Source of the DNA: Auricularia sp. M13
Lineage: Eukaryota > Basidiomycota > Agaricomycetes > Auriculariales > Auriculariaceae
Direction of reading: 5' to 3'
DNA: 64,000 bases
Assembly: GCA_037042915.1 (NCBI GenBank)
Contig: CM073194.1
Location: 2,356,001 to 2,420,000, forward strand
Positions within the stretch are counted from its first letter, which is position 1; every line of letters starts with the position of its first letter. The translations under genes were made by a program, and so were the position numbers. Below are positions 1-11,650 of this stretch, in pieces. The notes beneath the pieces were generated by a model, which ran no database searches, was not told the DNA's origin, and worked only from the letters and a program-made list of their open reading frames with translations.

Positions 1-937
1 CTCAAGGTCCCGCTGAAGAAGCTCGACAACATGTCCTCGGCAAAGGTCACCAAGCGCGCCGGCAAGGCGCTCTCTGCGAACTCCATTTGCAAGCAGCTCG
101 CTCGTGGCGCAGGCTGCAAGGATAACCAGGTCACCGGCAAGGAGGTCTGGTACAACGACTGCGACAAGCCGTGGTTGCTCTGCCGTTGCAGCGACGCCAA
201 CATGTCGTATGTCTGCGATCCCAGTGCACTTTTTTTTTTCTTTGTTCTGACTGTTACACAGCTTCGACACCTTGGAGCGTCGCTGGGCCAAGGTCCCCGT
301 CGGTATGCGCTCGTACGGCGGAACCCTGGTCGCGGTCAAGAGGGACAAGGGCTGCGTCGCCTATACGTTCAGCGGCGAGTACATCCGGTTCCACGGAGAC
401 TGCGGCACCTCGTACGTCTCTACTCCACGGCGTTTCAGCGAGTGGATGACGAGATTGGGTGTTTCTCAGCGTCTTCATACACGAGGTCAGCCACACCGTC
501 GATAAGGGCTTCAGCTCCTCGCAGAGCTTCAAGAACGGCGTCGCCAAGTCGTCTTGCGTCCCGGACTCGTACGCCAACACGAACTACGTCGAGAACTTCG
601 CGCAGCTTAACGTCTGTCTCACCTGGGCCAGCCGTGTAAGTCTTCACATTTCCTCGTATGTTCGACGTCTTACAATGAGCTGGCTACGTATATGAAGTTC
701 GGCATCCTTTCCACGGCCGCCAAGAAGGACGCAAAGTGCATGGCGCCGAGCTACAACTTGCTGAAGAACGACAAGCGCATCAAGGCCGCGCAGTCCGCGA
801 AGAAGTGCATCCCCTGCGTGCGCAACAACTGCAAGCGCGGCGTCGAGCTCGACGAGGAGCAGCTCACCATTCCCACCAACCTCACGCTCACGCAGACCTC
901 CACCTGCGAGTTCCCGAGCGCCGATGAGGATGACTAG
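1..937 (+). CDS. Secreted-type zincin metallopeptidase-like protein (5' partial)
   Basis: The 3' part of a gene entering from the left edge. Exons read as <1-206, 262-411, 470-635, 680-937, joined by introns of 55, 58 and 44 nt with GT-AG ends and matching phases. The third exon carries an HExxH zinc-binding motif (HEVSH) followed closely by Asp (HTVD), then about 30 residues later YVENFAQ, whose Glu could be the third zinc ligand of a gluzincin-type site. Eight or more Cys (CGTS, SSCVPD, CIPCVRNNC, STCEF) suggest a disulphide-bonded extracellular protein. The layout resembles the fungal conidiation-specific protein 13 / deuterolysin-like group, a family assignment made from memory. No signal peptide can be seen because the N-terminus lies outside. 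The C-terminus is acidic. Peptidase activity is inferred from the motif only. Confidence 0.72.
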
Positions 938-1121
938 GAACCTCTATTCATTGCATTGTGGATCGCACATACTTATAACTTATTGGGGGCGAATTACATG
1001 GGTTTTTATTTCAGGTTTTTCTCAGAGTGAGACGTCGTGACGAAGACATACAATACGTTCATTAGCACCCACATCGCAACATCACTATTCAAAGGTCATA
1101 AATGTGTATATAACGCGCGTT
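938..1121. other. Intergenic, 3' flank of the peptidase gene
   Basis: AT-richer than its neighbours; no ORF or repeat seen. Confidence 0.6.
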
Positions 1122-1646
1122 TCAGGAATGGCCGGGATATGTGAGGGAGAACCGTGAAGCAGGCGCGATGCCGCGCGCAAGCGACCACCGATGAAGAATA
1201 TCCGCATCGCGCGGGTCGAAGTCGCAGTCCTCGAACGCACGCGTGAAAGTCTCCGTGTGCCGGCCGTCATCCCATGCAAGAGCATGTTGCGCAGATATCA
1301 GCCTGACAAGCATCGGACAGACCATCTTGTATGTGATGCCTGCCGTGCCCAGCTTCCAGTCTGCCTTCTGGCATTCGCGGCTGCAGTACCGGACACGGGC
1401 GCAGAAGTCGCAGGTTTGGACTCCTCGTTGAGGTCGCTAGCGCCGCACGCGACGTTGCCGCAGAAGCGCGCGATGTGCAGCAGTGCCATGGTGTCCCCGA
1501 TGACTTTGAGGTATGAACCGTGGGAGCGCCCATAAGGTGGAGAGCTCGAGTCGTAAGTTTGCGCACGCTCTCAGTGCACGGTGGCGCTCAGTGAGGTAGG
1601 AAGCTGGGGCGGGCGTTTCGAACTGATTAGGACCCAGCGCGTGCAC
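1122..1646 (-). pseudogene. MYND zinc-finger protein remnant
   Basis: Reading the minus strand, one frame gives FCGNVACGASDLNEES, an upstream Cys pair. Another frame then continues with CDFCARVRYCSRECQKADW and KMVCPMLVRLI, the typical second half of a MYND finger (C-x2-C, YC-x3-C-Q, DW, final Cys), followed by a plausible tail to a stop at 1122. The two halves meet without room for an intron, so a frameshift separates them near 1410. The His expected four residues before the last Cys reads as Tyr (TYKMVC). Upstream, PASYLTERHRALRA (to 1646) lies in yet another frame. MYND-finger genes are widely expanded in Agaricomycetes. This copy looks dead; a sequencing error at a single base would be the alternative explanation. 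Confidence 0.6.
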
Positions 1647-2056
1647 GGGAGCGCTAGCATCACGATTACGACTCGGAGCCGTTCCAGTTCAGTTGTTTTT
1701 GCTATTTCGCCTTGTAAACCTGGTCCGAAATAGTCTCTTGGAACGATTTCAAAGCAGCTTCAGCACTTTGTACGGATAGGATCGTGTGCTGGACGCAACA
1801 CGAGCTGAGCCTTGGCGAGCGCGTCGCTGCCTAGTGTAGTGGACAACTAGCAGAGCGTAAGACGCCAGTGAATAACCGCCGATGTCTGAAATGAAAGGCA
1901 ATGGGAACGCACGGGCGCTGGCGAGCAAGCAGGACGGGCGCTTGCGGTGTGCCAGTGCCACCGTTCTCCAGGGCACAAGTCCGAAAACGGCGGGCGGAGT
2001 GCGAAAGGCGGGCCAACATCCCTCGCCGACGCGTCCGTCCCGACAACGAGCAAAGT
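1647..2056. other. Intergenic between MYND remnant and myosin
   Basis: About 410 nt acting as the 5' flank of the myosin gene. No convincing ORF, TATA box or repeat was recognised. Confidence 0.5.
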
Positions 2057-5000
2057 ATGGCGCTGCCGCGGCCGTCGATGAGCACGGACAACGCGCGCGA
2101 CGCGGCGCTGCAGGCCGAGTTCAACGAGAAGAAATGGGTGTGGGTGCCGGACGAGCGCGAGGGCTACCTGGCCGGCTGGGTCACCAAGGAGGACGACGAG
2201 CAGGGCGACGTCGTCATTGCCGCCAACAGCGAGGTCCGTCTCTTCCGGGGTGGCTGTATGCACTTCTGATTGGACGCCCGGTGCAGATACGGAGGGTGTC
2301 GCTGGACGAGCTGAGCAAGATGAACCCGCCCAAGTTCGACCGGGTCGAGGACATGGCCGACCTCACCTTCCTCAACGAGGCCTCCGTCGTCCACAACCTG
2401 CGCCTGCGCTACGGCTCCGACGCCATCTACGTACGTCATCCCGCCCTGCCCGCCTTGCATACAGCGCTGACCGCCGCCGCAGACGTACTCGGGCCTGTTC
2501 CTGGTCGCGATGAACCCGTACAAGCAGCTGCCCAACCTCTATTCGGACAAGAGCGTCGCCCAGTACCGCGCGCGTCGACGAGACGAGAACCCGCCACATA
2601 TCTTCGCCATTGCCGAACGGGCGTGGGTCAACATGGGCGAGGAGCGCGAGAACCAGTCCATCCTTATTACGTACGTCCGTTCCATTCTGTCCCTCCCTCC
2701 CCTTCTTTCCGAGCGCGCGGGTTCGAATCACGTCCTGGGCATTACCAGCGCTTGCCATTTTGCGCGTTGTCATGACCATGCGGCGTTGAGTTGCGACGGT
2801 CGTCGACGACATCCGTCCACCTCGCCGCCCGGCGGCTAGCGCGCGCTCTGCGTCTGTTGCCGCCTGCGCTGTTCTTCCTGTGCGCGCGGTCCTTCTCGTG
2901 TATGCGTTTCCGTTCCGCAGCCAGTGCGCGCAGTCAGTTTGCGTGTCCCCCATATTGCTCGACCCACTCCTCCCTCCTTCCCGAGCGCGCGGGTTCGAAT
3001 CACGGCGCGGGCGTACTGCCAGTCGTCACGACTTTGCTGAGGGCGTTTTGCTTGTCCATGACGACCGTCGACCTCGCCGTCCAGTGGCTTGCGCACGCTC
3101 TGGATCGCGCCCAGATGGAGCTCGCCGTGTGTGCACTTGCCTGCGCATGTTCCTCAGCGTCCGCGCTGCGGGCGTCGCTCCTCGCCTTGCAGCACAGGCT
3201 AAGGTGCACGCGCCTGGGCTTGCGTCCACGACAGCGGGGCGCGCGTCAGACGCACGCTGCGCAGAGTGCCATAACGCGCGCGTCATGGTCCCGTCCCCGC
3301 GCTTGTCCTGTCCTCATTGCATCCTTTGCTGACTCAATCTACAGCGGCGAATCCGGCGCAGGCAAGACTGAAAACACCAAGAAGGTCATTCAGTACCTGG
3401 CCGCCATCGCGACAGACGCAACACCCGCTGGGTCGCATTCTCGCGCGGGCTCTACGACGGCGGTGGTTCCCGCGCAAGGCCTGCCGCGCAGCTCATCGTT
3501 CCGCAATCCGAGCGCGGGCGTGACGACGACAACGACGGCCAAGTCGAAGCTGGGCCTGCTGGAGCGCCAGATATTGCAGGCGAACCCGATCCTGGAGGCG
3601 TTCGGCAACGCGCAGACGCAGCGCAACAACAACTCGTCGCGGTTCGGCAAGTTCGTGCGGATCACGTTCGCGGGCGACGGCAGCATCGCGGGCGCGAACA
3701 TCGACTGGTACCTGCTGGAGAAGAGCCGGGTGGTGGCGCGGGCGGAGAACGAGCGCTCGTTCCACGCGTTCTACCAGCTGCTGGAGGGCGGCGGCGCGCT
3801 GAAGGACGCGCTGCTGCTCGAGGGCGGCGCGGATGACTACGAGTTTCTGAACAAGAGCCGGCGGCTGATCGACGGCGTCGACGACCGCGAGGAGTGGCGG
3901 CTGCTGCAGACCGCGCTCGACGTCGTGGGCTTCTCGCAGGCGGAGCAGTTCGACCTGTTCCGGATCCTGGCAGCGATCCTGCACATTGGCAACATCGCGA
4001 TTGTGAGCGATCGGTCGGGCGAGACGGCGCGCATTGCGGAGCCGGCGCAGGCGGAGAAGGCGTGCCATTTGTTGGGTGTGAGCACGGCGGACTTTGGGCG
4101 GGCGGTGCTGAGCCCGCGCGTGCTCGCTGGGCGCGAGTGGGTCACGCAGGCGCGGACGGCGCAGCAAGCGCGCGACGAGCTGGGCGCGCTCTGCAAGACG
4201 CTGTACGAGAAGACGTTCGGCGCGCTCGTCGAGCGCATCAACCGCGCGCTCGACCGGCCCGCGCCCAAGAGCACGTTCATCGGCGTGCTCGACATCGCCG
4301 GCTTCGAGATCTTCACGGAGAACGGGTTCGAGCAGCTGTGCATCAACTACACCAACGAGCGCCTGCAGCAGTACTTCAACCACCACATGTTCGTGCTCGA
4401 GCAGGAGGAGTACGCGCGCGAGGGCATCGAGTGGTCGTTCGTCAACTTCGGCCTCGACCTCCAGCCCACCATCGACCTCATCGAGGAGTCCGGCGCGCGG
4501 CCGGGTATCCTGAGCTGCTTGGACGAGGAGTGCATCATGCCCAAGGCGACGGACGCGACGTTCACGGCCAAGCTCCATGCGCTCTGGACGAACAGCGACC
4601 ACCCCGGCGCGAGCAAGTACGTGCCCGCACGCTTCGCGCAGGGCTTCGTGGTGCAGCATTACGCGGGCCGCGTGGAGTACCGCACGGACGGCTGGCTCGC
4701 AAAAAACAAGGACCCGCTGAACGACAACTTGACGCGCATCCTGAGCGTGTCGTCCGAGCGCTTCGTCGCGCAGCTCTTTGCGGAGGGCGATGGCGCGAAG
4801 CGCGTCGGCGGCGTGGTTGTGAAGAAGGGCGCATTCCGCACGGTGACGCAGCGCCATAAGGAGCAGCTCGCGAGCCTCATGGCGCAGCTCGGCGCGACGC
4901 AGCCGCATTTCGTGCGCTGTATCGTCCCGAATACGCTCCGCCGCCCCGGGCGCGTCGACGTCCCGCTCGTCCTGGACCAGCTGCGGTGCAATGGTGTCCT

Positions 5001-8000
5001 GGAGGGCATCCGTATCGCGCGTCTCGGCTACCCGAATCGCCTGCCCTTCGTCGAGTTCCGCTCGAGATACGAGGTCCTCGTGCCCGGAGTCCTCCCGCCT
5101 GGATACATGGACGGACGCAAAGCTGCCGCGAGGATGCTCGCAGCGCTCGAGCTCGACCAGGCGCACTTCCGGATCGGTACCACTAAGGTATTCTTCAAGG
5201 CCGGCGTGCTTGCCGAGCTCGAGGAGCGCCGCGATGGGCTACTGTACGACATCTTTGGTCGGCTCCAGGCTGTGGCGCGCAAGTGGGTCGCGCGCCGCCA
5301 GATGAAGAAGATTCTTGGTCGCGCGGTCGCGGCGCGCCGTATTCAGGAGAATGCCAGACTTTATGGCGCGCTCAAGGAGTGGCCGTGGTGGCAGCTGTAT
5401 ACCAAGGTCTGTTTTCCTACACGCGTTGTTCTTTTCTTTGGTATGCTGACGAGGAGTCTGGTGTTCACAGGTGCGCCCGCTGCTGGCCGCAACGCGGAAC
5501 GACGAGGAGCTGCGCCGCAAGAGCGTCGAGCTGGAGCTCGCCAAGGAGCGCGCGGAACGCGACGCGAAGGAGCGCCTAGCGCTCGAGACGCTCAAGATGG
5601 AACTCGAAGCGGACAAGCGGCGCGTCGAGGAGGCCCTTGACGCCGAGCGGCTGCGCAGCGTCGACCGCGAGGCGCTACTGGAGCGCTCGACGCGGCGCCA
5701 GGCCGAGCTGGAGGAAGACGTGCTCGCGCTCCAGGCGGACCTGGACACCGTCGACGGCCAGCTCGAGCGCGTGCAGGCGCAGCTTGCAGATACCACCGAG
5801 CGATACAAGGCCCTCAAGGCGGAGCTGGCTGTTGCGACGGAGGTCATTGAGCGACTCGAGGCCGAGGCGCAGGAGTGGGCTGCGCGCGACGAGGAGCGCG
5901 TCAAGGCGGACGAGCGGGTCGTCGCTCTCGAGGCGGATGTCAGCGCGCTGTCTGGCGAGTTGGAGGATCTCAAGCAGGCGCTGGCTGAGCGTGAGGAGGA
6001 TAAGGCCCGGCTTAAGGAGCGCATGGACGCGACTGTCGCGGAGCTCGAGGCCAAACTCGCCGCGGAAGTCACGACCCGGTACGTTGAGCTTCTCTGGATT
6101 CTTCTTTGCTTATGGGTGCTTACGCGGTTTCTACAGGGACCTTGGACGCTCCAAAGTCGACGCTGCGGAGAAGGAGGCGCGACAGGCCAAGGAGGAACTG
6201 GCCGAGCTCACGCGTACCGCGACTGACTACGCCGCCATGATCCAGCGCAAAGAGGCCGACTCGGCTCGGTTGGCTGCTGAAGTCGCTTCGATGCGCCGGG
6301 AGCGCGACGCTGCGCTCAAGCAAGTGTCCGAGCTGCAGTCTACGGGCGAGACGTTGTCCGTGGAACTCGCAGCACAGAAGGACGACCGCGAGCGTGTGGC
6401 AGCCGCGCGTGCGAAGCTGCAAGCCGAGCTCGACGAGCTGCGCGCCGCGATGGATGCCAAGACAAGCGAGGACACGAAGCGCAGCGAGGTCGAGCGGTCA
6501 CGCGAGATTGAGCTCGCCGACTTGCGTGCACAGGCGGCCCGGATGGGCGAGGAGCTCGCGGAGTCACGCAAGGCTGCTGGCGAGGCGCAGACGACACTAC
6601 GCACCGTGCAGCGCGAGCGCGATGAGCTGCAGCAGGGCCGCGACTTGCTCACGCGCAAGGCCGAGGACGTCGAGAAGAAGGCGAAGGACGCTGAGGCGCA
6701 GGTCGCGAACGCCGAGAAGGCGCGTCGGGCAGCCGAGTCTGAGCTCCAGGCTCTGCGCATGCGGCAAGTCGACCTAGACAGTCAGCTAACTGAGGCCGTC
6801 AAAGCGAAGGAGGTATGTGTTCGCCTCTCTTATTCTTCGTCGTTTAGCTCATTATTTTGTGAAGGCTTCTGAGCGGCAACTCGCGGCCGCGCATACGAAG
6901 CATCAAGACTTCGAGGATGCATTGCTCCAGGTCGAGCGCGAGAAGGCATCGTGGGTTCGCCAGATGGACTCGACGCGCAAGGAGCTGGAGGACGAGCGGA
7001 CCAAGCGTACCCAGCTCGAGAAGTCGGCTACGCAGAACAGCTCAGAGCTCGCCAAGCTTAAGGACCGACAAGTCAAGCTCGAGCGCGAGCTCAAGAAGGC
7101 ACAGGACGACTTGCACCACCGCGAATGGGACCTCCAGAACCTGCGTTCGAAGCAGGACAAGACCATTGTCGAACACGTCCACGTCCTTGAGGAAGCCAAG
7201 CGTCTAACCGACCAACAGCTGCTCGATACCCAGGCCGAACTGCGCGCTGTTCAGTCCCAGCTGCGCTCCTTGCAGCAGGTCAAGACGCGCCTCCTTACCG
7301 ACTCGGAAGACTCTGCGCGCGAGGCCGAGAAGGAGCGGTCGCTCAATCGCGCGAAGGACAAGCAGATTCGTGCCGCCGAGGAACGGGCGAACCAGCTGCG
7401 CGCCGAGATCGACAAGGAGCGCAAGATCCGCGAATCCGTCGAGGGTCAGACGCGCCGCATGGAGGCTGAGGCGAAGAACGTTGCTGCCCAGATGAACGAC
7501 CTGAAGCAGCAGCTCACCGCCGCCATTCGCGCCAAGGAGGCCTATGAGTCAGAGCTTGCCAGTATCGCGGGCGACGGCGACCACCAGAACGCGATGAACA
7601 AGATGCGCCGCCAGTACGAGCAGAGGATTTCCCAGCTGGAGAGCATGGTCGAGGACGCCGATACCGCCCGCGCTATCGCTGAGCGCATCAAGCAGCGCGT
7701 CGACTCGCAGCACAGCGAAATCCGGAAGCTGTTGCTGAGCACTAGCGGCAGCAGCAACGACGCCTTCCGCACGCGCCTTCTCCGCGAGCTCGAGTTGGCC
7801 GAGCAGCAGATGAACGCCGAACTTGCGACACGTGGCTCTGCGCGCAAACCCAAGGACGAAATCCGGACGTTTGCAAATCTCGCGCCGTCAAAGCGGTCCA
7901 GCATCGACGCCAATGGCAACTTCCGCATTCGCAAAGACTCATTGCCCGATCCGCCTCGTCCTCCACCTTCAGAGAAGAACGAGCGGCAGGTGTCCCAGCT

Positions 8001-10408
8001 ACGGCAACAGGTTCAGGTGCTTGAGCTGCAGATGCTGGCATCCGAGCGCGTGCGTCAGCACCTCGAGGCATCGCTCAAGGACCTGTCCTCCGAACTCGAA
8101 AACTCGGACGGCTCGGCGCAGTCCATCCACAGCTATCGTGCGAAGCTCGCGCGCGAGAACGCCAGACTCGCCGAGCTGCTCGAGGAAGAGGCGCAGGCGC
8201 GGCGGACGGCCGAAGCAGCCCAGATGGACGGCGTCAAGGCCATGTGGAGCAAGTTCCAGACGACCATGACGCAGGAGCGCGAGAGCTACGCGAAGCTCGA
8301 GGAGTCGCGCAAGGCATTGGTACGACTGGGGATTGGGAGTTGAGTTGATGCTAATAGTTCATTCTGTAGATGGCGCAGCAACGCACCACGCAGACCGAGC
8401 TCGAGGATCAGCGGCGTCAGGTTCAAGAGCTGCTTCAATCACGCAAGCAACTGCAAGCTCAATTGTCGGAGATGACGGATCGCCTCGAGGTTGAAATGAT
8501 GGCCAAGAACGACGAAGCTAGTATGTCTGGCTGATCACACGTTTGCATCTGTCGTATTCATTATCTATAGATGCACGTCGCAAGCTGCAGGCACAACTCC
8601 AAGAACTCGAGGTTGCTACTGGCGCGTCGTCTACGGTCAACTCAGGTAAGCCGTTTGTCTGCCATGCCCAAGCTTCTTCTAACGCGGCGATGCAGAGCTC
8701 CAAGAGGCCGCAGAAATATGGAAGCGCAAGGCCGAGTCATACCTCTCCAAGATCGAGGCCGCAGAGATCGCGAAGGCCAAAGCAGACCGTGCTGAAGCCC
8801 AAGGTCATTCTGCATTCGTGACATTATCTGCACATGCTCACTCGTGATTAGTTCGCCGTTCTCTTGAAGACGCGGAAAGAACCATCGCAGACCTAGCCAA
8901 CGAGAGGAAGGCAGGCGAAGCCCGCATCGCGAATCTGGAGCAGCACGTCCGCGACTTGGAGACGAAGCTCGAAGAGGATAGTCGAGAGTTCAGCGACATG
9001 GAGCTCTTCCGACAACGTCTTGCGGAGGAGATGGAAGACGAGCGTCACCAATACCAAAAGGAGATGGCGGAGCGCGACTTCTCTCTGGATCAGACGCGCA
9101 AGAAGTATCAAGGTGCACCAATCGTTGTTAGGATGTCTATGCCTACTAATGACCGACTATGACAGCCGAACTTGCGCAATTGAGCGAAGGTGCGTTTGCG
9201 CTATCTACGCCACTGCGTCACTCTCACGCCCAAGCAGAGCTCCAATTCCAGCGCGACGCTATGAGCCGGTTGCGCGACGAAATGCGCAAGCTCAAGTCCG
9301 AACACGACGAACTCCAGCTCAGATACGATGACGAGGTCTACAGTGGCAGCTCATGGAAGAAAGAGAAGGAGCGCCTCGAGAGCAAAGTTGGCGACCTCAC
9401 CGCAGCGTACGAAGCATCCAACGCCGCCAACGCAGAGCAGCAGACGCAGATCGTGTCATTGCTCTCGCAAGTCCGCGAATTGCGCGCCCACCTGGATGAA
9501 GCGGACGCCGAGCGTGCCGCCTTGTCACAAGCGCGCCGTGCACTGGAGGCCCGGCTACACGATATTGCTCAAGAGCATCTCGATACGAGCAAGATGTCGT
9601 CTGACCGCGTGCTCCAGGCCCTCAACCTCGAGAAGCAGGACCTACGCAGCGCGCTCCAGGCTGAGGCGGACAAGGTCGCTCTGGCCAATGAGCGTGTCAA
9701 AAAGGCGGAGGCGTTCGCGAGCGAGTACCAGATCGAGCTCAGCAAGATTCGCTCTGAGAACGCGGAGCTGGACCGTCAGAATGTGCGTGCCTTTCTTATA
9801 AACCTGGTCTAGTCTCGAATATCTTTTGTAGGCAAACCTGGAAAAGCATGTCAAGGAGCTCAACGTGCGCATCGTTGACCTCGAGACGCGCGCGTTTGCA
9901 GCGTCGCCTCGTCCTCTTCCTGCATCGCGCCGACTGGAAAGCCGTATTGAGGAGCTGCAGTCGAAGCTATCCCAAGAGTCGAGAGATAAGACGGACACCA
10001 TCCGCGCTCATCGTACAGCGGAACGAGATACGAAGTTCCAGATCGTCGAAGCGGAGCGCCAGCGCGTCAGGCTCGAGGAGAAGTTGCAGGAGGCGGAAGT
10101 GCAAGTCAACGAGATGCGGCAGGCAATGGACTCGTTGGTATGTTGTGTTCCATGTTCCGAAGGTGCCGTATTAATGGGCTCTCCTAGCAAACATCCGAAA
10201 GTAACCTTCAGCTTGCCAAGCGTCGCGCCGAGCGCGAGGCAAACGATTACAAGCAGCGCGCTCTGAAGTGTGTTCAATTGTATTGTATTGAGTGTTCACT
10301 AACAGCTTGTCCTGCAGCCTTGAGCGCGAGCTGGAGCGTTTGCGCAGTCGCTTAGAACGGCCGTCCTCCGTCATGATGGGGTCCCCCGCATCGTCGCCGC
10401 GGAAGTGA
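2057..10408 (+). CDS. Class II myosin heavy chain
   Basis: Actin motor of the contractile ring. Sixteen exons: 2057-2233, 2287-2430, 2483-2670, 3345-5406, 5471-6078, 6137-6812, 6865-8319, 8370-8520, 8571-8645, 8696-8803, 8852-9112, 9166-9189, 9238-9782, 9832-10137, 10188-10267, 10318-10408, totalling 6951 nt (2316 aa). The N-terminal SH3-like region (KKWVWVPDE) leads to the motor: P-loop GESGAGKT (about 171-178), switch [10 protein letters not shown] (about 269), switch II DIAGFE (about 485), LRCNGVLEG (about 718), converter [12 protein letters not shown] (about 786), then an IQ region ([11 protein letters not shown], about 836) and VRPLL, the start of a coiled coil of about 1450 residues. 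Loop 1 holds a Ser/Thr-rich insert. The SH1 Cys is Ala (IRIARLG). The first ATG in frame was chosen as start. Intron 3 is exceptionally long (674 nt). Length fits filamentous-fungal myosin II. Confidence 0.95.
2671..3344 (+). other. 674-nt myosin intron with internal duplication
   Basis: It splits the invariant [12 protein letters not shown] motif (donor gtacgtccg, acceptor ctacag). Two diverged copies of a roughly 270-bp segment follow one another; an anchor starting gagcgcgcgggttcgaatca occurs at 2711 and 2983. The ggttcgaatc core equals a tRNA T-arm/B-box sequence, but no complete tRNA is present. Confidence 0.75.
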
Positions 10409-10682
10409 ATGATACCCTGCTCATCTTCAGCCGGCTGGCGAATTCAGATAACTATGTGTATATACGGCTGCATCGTCCCGCTATCCCTTTGCATTTTCCC
10501 GATTTTCTGCACGTCTCATGTCTCCACGGCTTTCATGTCACTCATGTGTATAACACGCCTCTAATGACACGTATTTCCCTCTATCTGTCATGGTTGATAC
10601 TGGTCGTCGCTGGTATTAACTTTAAGTATATTGGTGATCACAAAGATTATCCTCGGCAGAACTATCCGCTTCACAGCCTCTG
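10409..10682. other. 3' flank of myosin
   Basis: AT-rich, with no supported gene; it probably contains the myosin 3' UTR. Confidence 0.4.
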
Positions 10683-10922
10683 TGCCCCAACTTTCAGCTG
10701 CTCGACGTTGGCTTCGATCTTGTCGCCGCGCAGGCGTTGCTCAATTTTCTGCGCAATGCGCCGCGAGAAGGAAGGGATATCATCGGCATGAACGTCAAGG
10801 ACAATGAGGAGTTCTCAGAGTGGTTCCGGCCGCACCTCGAGCGCCTCGTTCCCAGGACTCGCATCGTTACTCAATGTGGGCGGTTTGGAACCTTCCGACA
10901 CGTGCCTAATATCAGCATGTAA
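10683..10922 (+). pseudogene. Possible fragment of a leucine-rich (F-box-type) protein
   Basis: An open frame reads CPNFQLLDVGFDLVAAQ and continues through an amphipathic Leu/Phe-rich stretch to ...FRPHLERLVPRTRIV. It looks like protein rather than random sequence but has no start, no domain and no flanking exons. It could be a relic of the F-box/LRR genes that abound further right. Identification is weak. Confidence 0.25.
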
Positions 10923-11079
10923 CGGTTTAGATATCGTCAGCGCGTTCTGAAGGACGGTCTTTCAGAATTGTCCCTTGTGCCACACGTAGAATACGCACGA
11001 CTAAAAAAACAAGTAAACCACGGGCCCAATATTGTCAGTCTTGCAGAGACTCAGACTGCAGTCTGCAAAAATCAAAGTT

Positions 11080-11083
11080 AAAA
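11080..11083 (-). terminator. RNA polymerase III T-run
   Basis: A TTTT run on the minus strand begins three bases after the tRNA 3' end. Confidence 0.7.
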
Positions 11084-11086
11084 CGC

Positions 11087-11157
11087 TTCCCTGCCGGGAG
11101 TCGAACCCGGGTTGCGCGCGTGACAAGCGCGTGTCTTAGCCGTTGGACCACAGAGAA
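11087..11157 (-). tRNA. tRNA-Asp (GUC)
   Basis: The minus strand folds into a cloverleaf of 71 nt. The acceptor stem TTCTCTG pairs with CAGGGAA (one G-T). The anticodon arm is CGCGC-TTGTCAC-GCGCG with anticodon GTC. The T arm is CCGGG-TTCGACT-CCCGG. No intron. CCA is not encoded, as normal for a eukaryotic nuclear tRNA. Confidence 0.93.
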
Positions 11158-11650
11158 TTGATCAATAAGCTGTCCTGTATTGATATACCCGTCTATACGT
11201 ATCTGCATTTCGTGTTACGATTTCCAGCTCTCGTCTCATCACACTACACTCATGAGATCGATAAAACCCACACGCTGAAGTGCGGTAACGCAGCGTAGCA
11301 ATTCATTTTCCTCATATAACATACATCGAAGCCAACTATGCGGCATTTTTACAAACGGGATGATAAGACGTCGCAGATCTACCTCAGACGCGATTCAAGC
11401 CATGGCCCCGAAAGCTGCACTGAAGCGGGCTCGCTTCACTGAATGAGTCCGGGACGACAGGCATGAAGCGCGCCTGCAAACCGCATTAGAGCACCGAAGC
11501 GGAACCAGACATCGGTCCGTAACTTGGACTCGGGAGAGACGAGAGCGGACTGAACGAGCGTGGGTATGCGGGCGGGGGACTCGGACTCGGGGATGTACAA
11601 GGCGCGCATCGAGCATGGTGGCCATACTGTGATATGCACACCCATTCACC
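11158..11650. other. Intergenic
   Basis: About 490 nt between the tRNA and the 3' end of the membrane-protein gene. Nothing recognised beyond short overlapping ORFs. Confidence 0.4.

Noticed and set aside
2711-2732. A second tRNA gene suggested by ggttcgaatc
   Set aside because: No acceptor stem, anticodon arm or A box can be folded around either copy.
2791-3344. Continuous plus-strand open frame leading into the myosin motor
   Set aside because: It is GC-driven and lies in the 674-nt intron. The conserved ILIT and GESGAGKT halves join exactly when 2671-3344 is removed.
3493-5166. 557-codon antisense ORF opposite the myosin motor
   Set aside because: Mirror of a GC-rich coding sequence with strong codon bias; composition is Arg/Leu/Ala-rich with no domain.
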